DNA of 41,898 bases, from the NCBI GenBank assembly GCA_014879545.1, contig JACSRV010000108.1, positions 1 to 41,898 of the forward strand, given 5' to 3'. The stretch is from Chitinophagaceae bacterium (lineage in GTDB: Bacteria; Bacteroidota; Bacteroidia; Chitinophagales; Chitinophagaceae). Each line of letters opens with the position of its first letter. Position 1 is the first letter of the stretch. The notes below the pieces were generated by a model, which was not told the DNA's origin, made no database searches, and saw only the letters and a list, made by a program, of their open reading frames with translations. Made by a program: the position numbers and the translations under genes. This document shows, piece after piece, positions 28,096 to 37,316 of this stretch.

Positions 28096-31000
28096 ATGAA
28101 ATACATCATTACCCTGATGGTTACCCTATCGTTCATTTCCAGTGGTTATTCCCAATCAGCCATTTGGGCAAACAAGATAGGGAGCACCTCAAACGATGAA
28201 GGGCGCACTATAAAAGTAGCGCCCAATGGTAATGTATATGTAGCGGGCAAATTTCAGGGAACAATGGATCTCGATCCCGGGCCGGGTACATTCAACGTCA
28301 CAAGCGCAGGCGTAGACGATATTTACCTGGCTTGTTACAACTCATCGGGTGGTTTTATTTGGGGTTTCAGTACAGGAGGCGCTTTGTATGACGCAGTATG
28401 GTATCTGACTACGGACGCGAGCAGTAACGTAATCATTTGTGGTTACTACCAGTCAGCCGGTATAGATTTTGACCCGGGAGCCGGTTCAACCACACTACCG
28501 TTTGCAGGTGGTACCAGCCTAACCATGTATGGCGATGGTTTTGTTGCCAAGTACTCTTCGACAGGAGCTTTTCAGTGGGCAAAGCAGTTAGGTGGCCCCA
28601 CTGTTTATGACGTGACACTTTCTCTTGATACCGACCCTGCAGGAAATGTCTACGTAGGCGGTGTCTTCAATACAACAATGGTAGTTTCACCTACAATTAC
28701 CTTTAGCAGCGCTACAGATGGAACAGCTTACCTTATTAAATACGACCCTGCCGGCAACCTGATATGGGGACACAATTACGGTTTACCTGGCATATCGTCT
28801 GTAGATTGTTTTCCGCGTTCGCTGAAGGTGAGCGGAGGATTTCTGTATGTAGGCGGGTTCTTTCAGGGTGTTTCAAACTTTAGTCCATGGACTGCATCAA
28901 CAACGCTTACGTCTTCGGGGCTTTATGACTTTTACATTGCAAAATACGACGTGGATGCGAATCCGATCTTTGCTAAAAAAGTAAGTGGCACGGGAGGTAC
29001 AGACTTCGATGAATTTTTGAGTCTGGCGCTTGACGGGTCTGACAATATATACGTGTCGGGCTATACTACGAGCGCAACCATAGTTTTTGACCCTGCCTCA
29101 CCCCTTACCACAACAGTGTCAACGCCTGGTGGCGGTACTAACCGAGATATTATCATGGCGAAATTTGACAATTCAGGAAATTTTGTCTGGGGTAAATTGA
29201 TAGGAAGCACCGGCAATGATATGGGATGGGGAATAGACGTTGCGGGTAGCTACGTGAACCTTACCGGCGATTTTACCGGCACTGTAGATTTTGCACCTGC
29301 CGCGACAGGCGGAGTGCTGATCAGCGCAGGTGGTACGGACGCAGTGGTAGCAAAGTACGATCTGTTCGGAAATCATCAATGTAGTTTCAAAGTTGGTCAA
29401 ACGACTGTTGATGCAGGGTACGGTATTTCGCACGACCCGGCGGGTTATGTGTACGTAACCGGGCAATTTTCCGGAGCGGCAGTAGACTTTGATCCGGCCG
29501 CAACAACCATGACCCTTAATTCAACCGGTGGCACTGACGGTTTCTTTGCCAAGTATGATCCGTTGTGCCTGGACATGATATGTAACACGCTGTCAATGCC
29601 GGATACAATATCAGTATGTATCGGCGACACGATGACTATTCCGGCTACGATGGGAGGAACTGATTCGGTGTTGAGTTACGCATGGTCGCCGGCTTCGGGC
29701 TTGTCATCAACAACTATCCTAAATCCGATTGTAACCGGCGTATCATCAAATTACTATTACCTAACATTACGTTCGCTCAATGAAAATAACCTTGTTGTAA
29801 ATGGTGACTTCACAGCCGGTAACACAGGTTTTTCAAGTTCCTACACGTACTCCCCACCACCAAGTGCAACATTACTGGAAGGTCGCTACTCTGTTTACAC
29901 CAATCCTTTTGGAGTGCATTCAGGCTTTACCTCGATGCCCGACCACACCACAGGAACAGGGAACATGATGATCATAAACGGTGGTCCGACCGCCGTTGAC
30001 GTTTGGTGTCAAACAATCACTGTGACTCCCAACACCGATTACAATTTTTCGGCATGGTTTGCTAATTGCTCGTCGGTGACCACCGGCCCCAATGTACCTA
30101 TTCTCCAATTCCGTATAAACGGAATACTTCAGGGCACCCCCACAACTGTCACGACCGCGCCGGGGGTATGGATGAATTTTGCCACTACCTGGAATAGCGG
30201 CCCGAGTACTACTGCAACGATCTGTATCTACGACGCAGTTACGACTGCAGCCGGAAACGACTTTGCGATCGACGACATCCTGTTCCAGAGAATCTGCACC
30301 ACTACCGATAGTGTTTACGTACGTGTTAATCCATTTGATACCACAACATCGATCACACGAGATACACTTTGCAGTGCGGGATTGCCAATGATCATATACG
30401 CCCCGGGCGGACACACCTCCTATTTGTGGAGCACAGGCAGCACATCGCCAACCGGCATTATGGCGACTACTGCCGGCACATATTGGGTAACTGCTCAAAG
30501 CGATTGTGCTGTTGTATCTGATACTACAGTTCTTTTCACCTACCCTTCCCCCAACGTATATCTTGGAAACGACACAGGTTTCTGTATCGGAAACACCTAC
30601 GTTTTGTCTTCACCTCAGCCCACGGGTAGCACATTTTCATGGAGCACCGGTAGCGTCACAGATACAATTCACGTATCATCAAGCGGCCATTATGTACTTA
30701 CAGTTACGAGTTCCGATGGATGTGTTGGTGTAGATTCGGTAGACATAATGGTATCACCTCCGCCAGTGGTGAATCTGGGTCCTGACACTACTAACTGTGA
30801 TGGAAGCCCGATTCTGCTGATGTCTTCTGTCATTTATTCTGCTCCTTCCTACCTATGGCACAACGGCACGATCGCCCCCACTTACACGGCAACTGCAAGC
30901 GGAACCTATTGGCTACAAGTAACGGAATTCGGATGTTCGGGAGCCGATACAATTCATCTGGCGATCAAATACGATACTTTCACATTGTACAACCCTGATA

Positions 31001-32187
31001 CGGCTATTTGTAAAGGTCAGTCAGTACAGATACGGGCAACAGGACATCCGGAATTGCAGTTCCATTGGTTACCAACAACGGGAATACCATTCCCTGACGT
31101 GATGACCCCGCTTATCACAACAGATACCTCGGCGATGTACTACATGATCGCTCACCTCGAAGGATGTGCTGACGGAATTGATTCGGTTTATATAGATGTT
31201 CAGCCAAACCCTGATCCGTTCCTCGGAACTACGAGACGTGTTTGTGAATTCGATACTTTACACATAGTCAGCTATGTGGATCCGCCTTGGTACACACATT
31301 ACTCTTACAGCTGGTCACCTTCGATAAACCTTGACCATAACAACCTGCGGTCGGTGACTTTTAAAGCAGGTCCAACCACAAATCTGATTTTGACTGTTAC
31401 TACGCCTGCGGGCTGTACGGGTTCGGATTCCGTGATGGTAGTGATGAGTCCCGGGAATTTCGCATCGGTAATTGCTGATACCGCTATTTGCCCGCACGAT
31501 TCAGTCATACTCACAACAACAGGTGCGATTGGTTATACATGGACTCCTCAATCCGGGCTAAGTAATCCGACCGGAGCTTCACCGTGGGCAAAACCTGTGA
31601 ACAATCAGACGTATGAGGCTCTTGCAAGAAGCGCTGACGGTTGTCTTGATACACTGACCGTGAATATTAAAGTTCATCCGGCTGCTGTGTTGCATATGCC
31701 GGACTCTGTGACCATATTCACCGGAGAATCTTATCAGATCACACCTCAAACGAATGGAACAAAATTCTCCTGGACCCCGTCGGGCGGACTCAGCGGCAAG
31801 TTTATCGCAAATCCGGTTGCTTCGCCTGAGGTAAGCACCCGATATATCCTTACAGCATCAACTGAAGACGGATGTGTTGCAGTCGATTCCATCCGGATTA
31901 ACCTGAACGACAATGCGTTGATAGATGTACCGAATGCCTTCACACCTGATGGCGGAGTGAATAACAAACTTTATGTTGTGAAGCGCGGCATTGTCACGTT
32001 GAAGTCGTTCCGGATATTTAACAGGTGGGGAAACATGTTATTTGAGACTTCAGACATCAACGCAGGTTGGGATGGAACGTATAAGGGTGTTCCGCAACCT
32101 TTGGGTGTTTACGTATACACAGTAGAAGGTTTCAATAATATCGGTAAACCTGTTGTCAAATCGGGTAATGTAACATTGCTGCGGTGA
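28096..32187 (+). CDS. Large secreted multidomain protein: seven propeller-like repeats, carbohydrate-binding-like segment, Ig/PKD-like repeats, gliding-motility-associated (CHU_C, T9SS type B) C-terminus
   Basis: Signal peptide; seven repeats of DFDPx...GGTDxFxAKYDxxGNxxW; NLVVNGDFTAGN...; repeated YLWSTGST...GTYWVTA units; C-terminal NAFTPDGGVNNKLYV...FRIFNRWGNMLFETSDINAGWDGTYKG...GVYVYTVEG. Confidence 0.92.
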   Translation: MKYIITLMVTLSFISSGYSQSAIWANKIGSTSNDEGRTIKVAPNGNVYVAGKFQGTMDLDPGPGTFNVTSAGVDDIYLACYNSSGGFIWGFSTGGALYDAVWYLTTDASSNVIICGYYQSAGIDFDPGAGSTTLPFAGGTSLTMYGDGFVAKYSSTGAFQWAKQLGGPTVYDVTLSLDTDPAGNVYVGGVFNTTMVVSPTITFSSATDGTAYLIKYDPAGNLIWGHNYGLPGISSVDCFPRSLKVSGGFLYVGGFFQGVSNFSPWTASTTLTSSGLYDFYIAKYDVDANPIFAKKVSGTGGTDFDEFLSLALDGSDNIYVSGYTTSATIVFDPASPLTTTVSTPGGGTNRDIIMAKFDNSGNFVWGKLIGSTGNDMGWGIDVAGSYVNLTGDFTGTVDFAPAATGGVLISAGGTDAVVAKYDLFGNHQCSFKVGQTTVDAGYGISHDPAGYVYVTGQFSGAAVDFDPAATTMTLNSTGGTDGFFAKYDPLCLDMICNTLSMPDTISVCIGDTMTIPATMGGTDSVLSYAWSPASGLSSTTILNPIVTGVSSNYYYLTLRSLNENNLVVNGDFTAGNTGFSSSYTYSPPPSATLLEGRYSVYTNPFGVHSGFTSMPDHTTGTGNMMIINGGPTAVDVWCQTITVTPNTDYNFSAWFANCSSVTTGPNVPILQFRINGILQGTPTTVTTAPGVWMNFATTWNSGPSTTATICIYDAVTTAAGNDFAIDDILFQRICTTTDSVYVRVNPFDTTTSITRDTLCSAGLPMIIYAPGGHTSYLWSTGSTSPTGIMATTAGTYWVTAQSDCAVVSDTTVLFTYPSPNVYLGNDTGFCIGNTYVLSSPQPTGSTFSWSTGSVTDTIHVSSSGHYVLTVTSSDGCVGVDSVDIMVSPPPVVNLGPDTTNCDGSPILLMSSVIYSAPSYLWHNGTIAPTYTATASGTYWLQVTEFGCSGADTIHLAIKYDTFTLYNPDTAICKGQSVQIRATGHPELQFHWLPTTGIPFPDVMTPLITTDTSAMYYMIAHLEGCADGIDSVYIDVQPNPDPFLGTTRRVCEFDTLHIVSYVDPPWYTHYSYSWSPSINLDHNNLRSVTFKAGPTTNLILTVTTPAGCTGSDSVMVVMSPGNFASVIADTAICPHDSVILTTTGAIGYTWTPQSGLSNPTGASPWAKPVNNQTYEALARSADGCLDTLTVNIKVHPAAVLHMPDSVTIFTGESYQITPQTNGTKFSWTPSGGLSGKFIANPVASPEVSTRYILTASTEDGCVAVDSIRINLNDNALIDVPNAFTPDGGVNNKLYVVKRGIVTLKSFRIFNRWGNMLFETSDINAGWDGTYKGVPQPLGVYVYTVEGFNNIGKPVVKSGNVTLLR

Positions 32188-32347
32188 TGAAATTTCAGAA
32201 GTATTTGTAGCCCCGGTTATGCAGAGATGGCAGCTTTCCCACGCTCTACACACTTGCAATACCTTTTGATAAATTGGGCTATTATATGGACTTTTGTGGC
32301 ACAGCACAAGAGGCAGTCGGACGCCTGAGCTGCGAAAAGACGGGAAC

Positions 32348-33661
32348 ATGAGGCGACTAAAAAACCTGATACTATTTACATTCATATTGTTAGCCGCAAA
32401 TGGCAGCATTGCACAGACTCGTTTGACGCTGCACGATGCAGTAGAAAGAACATTGAAGAACAACTTTGATATCAGAATCGCTGAGATCGCGAGCGAACAA
32501 GCGGCAACCAATAATACGGTTGGGAATGCCGGTTTTCTTCCTAACATAAATGCCGGCGTTGCGGCCACTGAGAGTAGGACCAATGTGCGTAGTGACCTGG
32601 CCAATGGTACGCAGCAGAATAACCCGAAAGCCATCAATACAAATATCAACCCTGCGGTTACAGCCAACTGGACATTGTTTGACGGAGGCAGGATGTTTGT
32701 GGTAAAAAAGCAATTGTCGGCAATTGAGGCTCTTACAGCTATTCAGCTAAAACTTCAGGCCCAGTCTTCAGTATCGAGAACTATACAGATGTATGCTCAA
32801 TTGGTGCTTCTCCAGCGTCAGATGGTCGCGATAGACACAGCATTGCATCTTGCACGTGCCCGTATGGAGCTATCGGAGATCAAGTACCAAAGCGGCGCGG
32901 GTGCTAAGATAGATTTTCTTCAGGCGAAAGTTGACTACAACGCAAGGCGGGCAGACTCGCTGTCCTTTATTTCAGGTTATGCGCAGGCTTGTGACTCTAT
33001 GAGTGTATTGATGGGTGAACAAGAAGGCGCATGGTATCGTGTTGACGAAGTATTACCAATGAACATGAATTTGCAGGAGACGAATCCGTCGATATTACCC
33101 GACGTAAATTTGTCACTTGCGGTGTATAAGCAAAACAAGAACATTGCGGAATTGAATGTGGACGTTGCGAGGACCTATGCTCTACCTACCCTATCAGTTT
33201 CAGGTGCGTACCTGTACAACAGAAGTACCAATGCGACGGGGTTTGCGTTGTTTAGCAGAAACTATGGTGGGAATGGCACAGTAAACCTAAGCATGCCGTT
33301 GTTTCAGGGTGGCAATATCAGAAGGCAAACAAAAGTAGCATCGCTTCAGGCTATGCGCGAGGAATTGTTGTATGAACGCCAAAACACGATCATAAAACGC
33401 CAGCACCGTACGGCACGGCGCAATTATGAGATAGCAGTGCAGGCTTGGAAACTGGCAACAGAAGACATGAAATTCGCCCGCGAAAATCTTGACGTACAGT
33501 TTGCCCGTTTTAAGGTAGGCGTTGGCACTACCCTCGAATCCCGTGAGGCTGAAAATGCCTATGTTCAGACGCTGATACGGCTGTATTCATCGGAGTACAA
33601 CGTAAAACTTTTTGAAACACAGGTATTGGAATTGGAAAACAAATTGCTTTCCGACAAATAG
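32348..33661 (+). CDS. TolC-family outer-membrane protein (start reassigned to 32348)
   Basis: MRRLKNLILFTFILLAANGSIAQTRLTLHDAVERTLKNNFDIRIAEI; duplicated TolC-like coiled-coil pattern; VGVGTTLESREAENAYVQT. Confidence 0.9.
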   Translation: MRRLKNLILFTFILLAANGSIAQTRLTLHDAVERTLKNNFDIRIAEIASEQAATNNTVGNAGFLPNINAGVAATESRTNVRSDLANGTQQNNPKAINTNINPAVTANWTLFDGGRMFVVKKQLSAIEALTAIQLKLQAQSSVSRTIQMYAQLVLLQRQMVAIDTALHLARARMELSEIKYQSGAGAKIDFLQAKVDYNARRADSLSFISGYAQACDSMSVLMGEQEGAWYRVDEVLPMNMNLQETNPSILPDVNLSLAVYKQNKNIAELNVDVARTYALPTLSVSGAYLYNRSTNATGFALFSRNYGGNGTVNLSMPLFQGGNIRRQTKVASLQAMREELLYERQNTIIKRQHRTARRNYEIAVQAWKLATEDMKFARENLDVQFARFKVGVGTTLESREAENAYVQTLIRLYSSEYNVKLFETQVLELENKLLSDK

Positions 33662-33734
33662 ATATCAGCCCTGATCATTACCTGAACGCTTGCAATCCCA
33701 GAGTTTTCGTTATTTTAGAACTTCATTCATTACT

Positions 33735-34280
33735 ATGAGCACACAATTAAGCATAGGATCTCGTGTAGATCATCCACATTTTGGGAAAGGAGTAGTGGTT
33801 GACACCGCTCTGGAATTTTACATTATCTGGTTCAAGTCGCAGCAAGACACAAAAAGTATCAGTAAAGATTACCCCGACCTCAAGGTCCTTTCGGCAACTG
33901 AGCCTGATGGCTCAACTGACAAAGTGACCATTGCAGACATAGAACAGGCCCTTGAAAATATTCTGGACAGGAAGCTCCATGACATGCAAATGGTTCCGAT
34001 CGGCACGCGTTGGCGCAAGGGCACTATGGTGTTACAGCCGGGAGACACTACACTTCAGGCTAAGGAAGTACCCATCGAGACGTTCTTCCACAAGATAGTT
34101 ATGGTGCGTGACAGATTGCGGGTACTTGAACAAAAGATCAATGCCCATAAAGAAATGGAAGATGATGAAAAGGTGGAGTTACAACAATATATCACTGCCG
34201 TTTATGGATCGCTCACGACATTCAATGTGCTGTTTAAGGAACCACATCATCAGTTCAAAGGAATGTCAGGTAAAGATTAA
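33735..34280 (+). CDS. Hypothetical protein with N-terminal Tudor/SH3-like segment (start reassigned to 33735)
   Basis: MSTQLSIGSRVDHPHFGKGVVVDTALEFYIIWF resembles UvrD/PcrA C-terminal Tudor-like sequence; remainder helical/coiled. Confidence 0.7.
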   Translation: MSTQLSIGSRVDHPHFGKGVVVDTALEFYIIWFKSQQDTKSISKDYPDLKVLSATEPDGSTDKVTIADIEQALENILDRKLHDMQMVPIGTRWRKGTMVLQPGDTTLQAKEVPIETFFHKIVMVRDRLRVLEQKINAHKEMEDDEKVELQQYITAVYGSLTTFNVLFKEPHHQFKGMSGKD

Positions 34281-34355
34281 AACGACATTCTTTAACACGA
34301 CATCTATCAGTAAAAAATAGAGAAAATTCACGGTTCTACATCCGCTCCGGTAAAA

Positions 34356-35723
34356 ATGAAAATTACACGAACACTTGCCATACTCGCTGGTCTGGCGACA
34401 AGCACAAGCAACGCTCAGGATTCACTCATGTTCAGGAACATTTCAAAGGAAGTGATGCTGCATGGTACTTGCTACGAAAATCTGAGAGTATTATGCAAGA
34501 CAGTGGGACATCGTCTTAGCGGCACTCCTGCTGCGGCAAAAGCAGTAGAATGGGGGAAGAAAGCCATGAAAGAAGCCGGAGCGGATAATGTTTGGCTTCA
34601 GCCGGTGAACGTCCCCTATTGGTACCGGGGCAAAGAATCTCTCGAACTGAAGATGTCCGGGAAATATCAGAAAGTGCCTGCATTGTCTCTTGGCAACAGC
34701 CAGGGAACAGGGGGTAAGCCTCTAGAAGCTGAAGTTGTGATGGTGAACAACTACGATGAATACAAAGCGCTATCAGACGTTGCTGTAAAGGGTAAGATCG
34801 TTTTTTTCAATTACAGGTTCAGGCAAGATCTGATCAACAGCTTTGAAGGGTATGGTGATGCTGTAAACTATCGTTGGAACAGCCCGAATGTTGCTGTAAA
34901 GCGCGGGGCTGCGGGAGTCATCATCCGGTCTATGTCCACAGGAGAAGACGATTTCCCGCACACCGGCAGCATGCATTACGAGGATACTGCTGCTTCGAAA
35001 TTGCCTGAAATGGCCATAGGAAATTATACCGCGGACGCTCTTGCCAAAGCCTGCAAAACCGGCAAGGTGATGGCCAGAATGACCTCGGAATGTAAAATGA
35101 TGGGGATGCGCCCGTCATTTAATGTAATAGGCGAACTGAAAGGAACCGAGGTGCCCGAAAAGATAATCACCGTAGGTGGACACCTCGACTCTTGGGATGT
35201 AGGTGAAGGCGCCCATGATGACGGCGCAGGATGTGCCCAGTCTATTGAAGTGATCCGTGCACTGAAAGCGATCGGATACAAACCACGGTACACTATCAGA
35301 GCTGTGTTGTTCATGAACGAAGAAAATGGCAACAAAGGTGGTTGGGCATATCTGGATTCTGCCAACGCCCGGAACGAACAGCACATTCTGGCGATGGAGA
35401 GTGACGCAGGTGGTTTCTCTCCGCGCGGAATAGGTCTTGAGATGTCGGAGAAACAGAAAGAACACATTCGGAAATATCGCGACCTTTTTATGCCATACAA
35501 TGTTTATGACTTCGAAAAAGAAGAAGGAGGTGTGGACATATCGCCGCTGCACAACAAAAAAAATGTGCCCGCTGCAGGTTTGTTACCCGACTCGCAAAGA
35601 TATTTCGACTACCATCACACTGCAAATGATGTGTTCGAAACTGTGAACCATAGAGAGCTGAAGCTGGGCGCAGCGACGATGGCACAATTCATCTACCTGA
35701 TATGTGAACACGGACTGGAGTAA
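34356..35723 (+). CDS. M28-family zinc peptidase (carboxypeptidase Q-like)
   Basis: GGHLDSWDVGEGAHDDGAGCAQSIEV, NEENGNKGGWAY, MESDAGGF, DYHHTANDVFE metal-ligand motifs. Confidence 0.92.
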   Translation: MKITRTLAILAGLATSTSNAQDSLMFRNISKEVMLHGTCYENLRVLCKTVGHRLSGTPAAAKAVEWGKKAMKEAGADNVWLQPVNVPYWYRGKESLELKMSGKYQKVPALSLGNSQGTGGKPLEAEVVMVNNYDEYKALSDVAVKGKIVFFNYRFRQDLINSFEGYGDAVNYRWNSPNVAVKRGAAGVIIRSMSTGEDDFPHTGSMHYEDTAASKLPEMAIGNYTADALAKACKTGKVMARMTSECKMMGMRPSFNVIGELKGTEVPEKIITVGGHLDSWDVGEGAHDDGAGCAQSIEVIRALKAIGYKPRYTIRAVLFMNEENGNKGGWAYLDSANARNEQHILAMESDAGGFSPRGIGLEMSEKQKEHIRKYRDLFMPYNVYDFEKEEGGVDISPLHNKKNVPAAGLLPDSQRYFDYHHTANDVFETVNHRELKLGAATMAQFIYLICEHGLE

Positions 35724-35732
35724 TGCAGCAAC

Positions 35733-37301
35733 TTAGTGTTTCTCAGGAATAATGAAAGTAAAACGTGCGCCTGTGCCCGGAATATTCTCGGCAAAAATCA
35801 CCCCGTGATGGTATTCAAGGATCTTTTTACAGATAGCCAGACCGATACCGGATCCGGGATACTCCGACCGACCATGTAGCCTCTGAAATACCTGAAAAAT
35901 CCTATTGGCATATTCGCTATCAAAGCCGATACCGTTGTCAGTAACAGAGATCTTGTGATACCGTTTCTGAGGCTGGAGGCTAAAGTTCCTGATCTCTGTG
36001 TCGGAAATTTCGCCGACCTCAATTCGAATGATCGGCGGCATATCCGGTTTATGGAACTTGATTGCATTACTAATAAGGTTCTGAAAAAGTTGCTTCATTT
36101 GAGGTGCGACCGCCTCAACAGATGGCAGTCCAGTGCATCGGATAGCTGTACCAGTTTCTTCTATTTTCACCTCCAGGTCGTTCATTACATCCTGCAGAAT
36201 GGCATCAAGACCAACTTTTTCGAAAGGAACCGAGGTTTGTGAAATACGCGAAAACTCAAGCAATGCATTGATCAGAAGCCTCATGTTCTCTGCAGAAGCC
36301 ACCATACGGGAAAGATACATCTGACCATCGCCGATCAAGACACTTTTGTACTTCTCCTGAAGCCTGTCGCTGAATGTGGTGATCTTTCTGAGTGGCTCTT
36401 GAAGGTCGTGGCTGGCAGCATAGGCAAATTCTTCAAGTGCCTTGTTAGACCTATGGAGCTCGTCTACCATATCCTTCATATTGAGTTCTATGGTCCGCTG
36501 AGTTGTAATATCGCGTAGACTGCCCACCATCTTTACCGGTTTCCCTGACTCATCATTTACGATATTTGCCAGACAGTGTAGTTGTTTCAGGTTGTTCTTG
36601 CCGGAAATGATCCTGTATTCCACGTCAATGTTACCATCAGCTTTCACGGCGTCAGCTATCAATTTCAATACACGGTCCCTGTCGTGCGGATGGATGAAGC
36701 TGGTCGTATAATCAGCGTCAAGACCAATTTTTTCAGAACTCACCTCGTAGATACGATAGACTCCGGGCGACCAATAAACTCCCTTTGCTGCAAACATCCA
36801 CTCGAACGTACCGAACTCCTCCACGTTAAATTGCTCAAGAAATAACTCCCGCGATTCAAAAGAGGTGAAAGGCATGCCCCATTTCGACTGATCTAAAAGC
36901 AGGAACAAATGGTACATTTTCTCCCCGTCGTTATCCCCGTCATTTACTGCTGCTATGTAGACATAAAATGACTTTCTTACACCATTACTATCAGCCAGCT
37001 CAAAGATCATAAAACTGGGAAAATCGGGATCACTCCGGTCAAAATCATTTACAAGTATATCGAACCGGCGTTGCTGAAAAGAGTCAAGAAATGAACTAAA
37101 ACTCCGGCCAGTCAGCTTTCCTTCAGGGATGCCGGTAAACTCTGTGAACGCATCATTTGCAAAAACGATCTTCTTATCACTACCGGTGAATACGACCGAC
37201 ATGCCGGGACCGGACCGCGCTAACCGTTCAAAAAAGGACTTACCACCAGACTGGTTATCGTCCGATACAATATTCTTATTTTGGGTAAATATACTTTTCA
37301 T
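35733..37301 (-). CDS. PAS-domain sensor histidine kinase
   Basis: N-terminal PAS (VFTGSDKKIVFANDAFTEFTGIPEGKLTGRS), PAC-like MVGSLRDITTQR, H-box ASHDLQEPLRKI, N/G boxes NLISNAIKFHK and PGSGIGLAICKKIL. Confidence 0.95.
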   Translation of the reverse strand: MKSIFTQNKNIVSDDNQSGGKSFFERLARSGPGMSVVFTGSDKKIVFANDAFTEFTGIPEGKLTGRSFSSFLDSFQQRRFDILVNDFDRSDPDFPSFMIFELADSNGVRKSFYVYIAAVNDGDNDGEKMYHLFLLLDQSKWGMPFTSFESRELFLEQFNVEEFGTFEWMFAAKGVYWSPGVYRIYEVSSEKIGLDADYTTSFIHPHDRDRVLKLIADAVKADGNIDVEYRIISGKNNLKQLHCLANIVNDESGKPVKMVGSLRDITTQRTIELNMKDMVDELHRSNKALEEFAYAASHDLQEPLRKITTFSDRLQEKYKSVLIGDGQMYLSRMVASAENMRLLINALLEFSRISQTSVPFEKVGLDAILQDVMNDLEVKIEETGTAIRCTGLPSVEAVAPQMKQLFQNLISNAIKFHKPDMPPIIRIEVGEISDTEIRNFSLQPQKRYHKISVTDNGIGFDSEYANRIFQVFQRLHGRSEYPGSGIGLAICKKILEYHHGVIFAENIPGTGARFTFIIPEKH

Positions 37302-37316
37302 TGTTTATCAACTGTA

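Noticed and set aside
32295-32310. Sigma-54 promoter-like TGGCAC upstream of the TolC gene
   Set aside because: No GC at the required -12 spacing after the GG of the -24 element.
32050-32667. 205-aa minus-strand ORF overlapping the adhesin end and the TolC start
   Set aside because: Overlaps two well-supported genes on the other strand.
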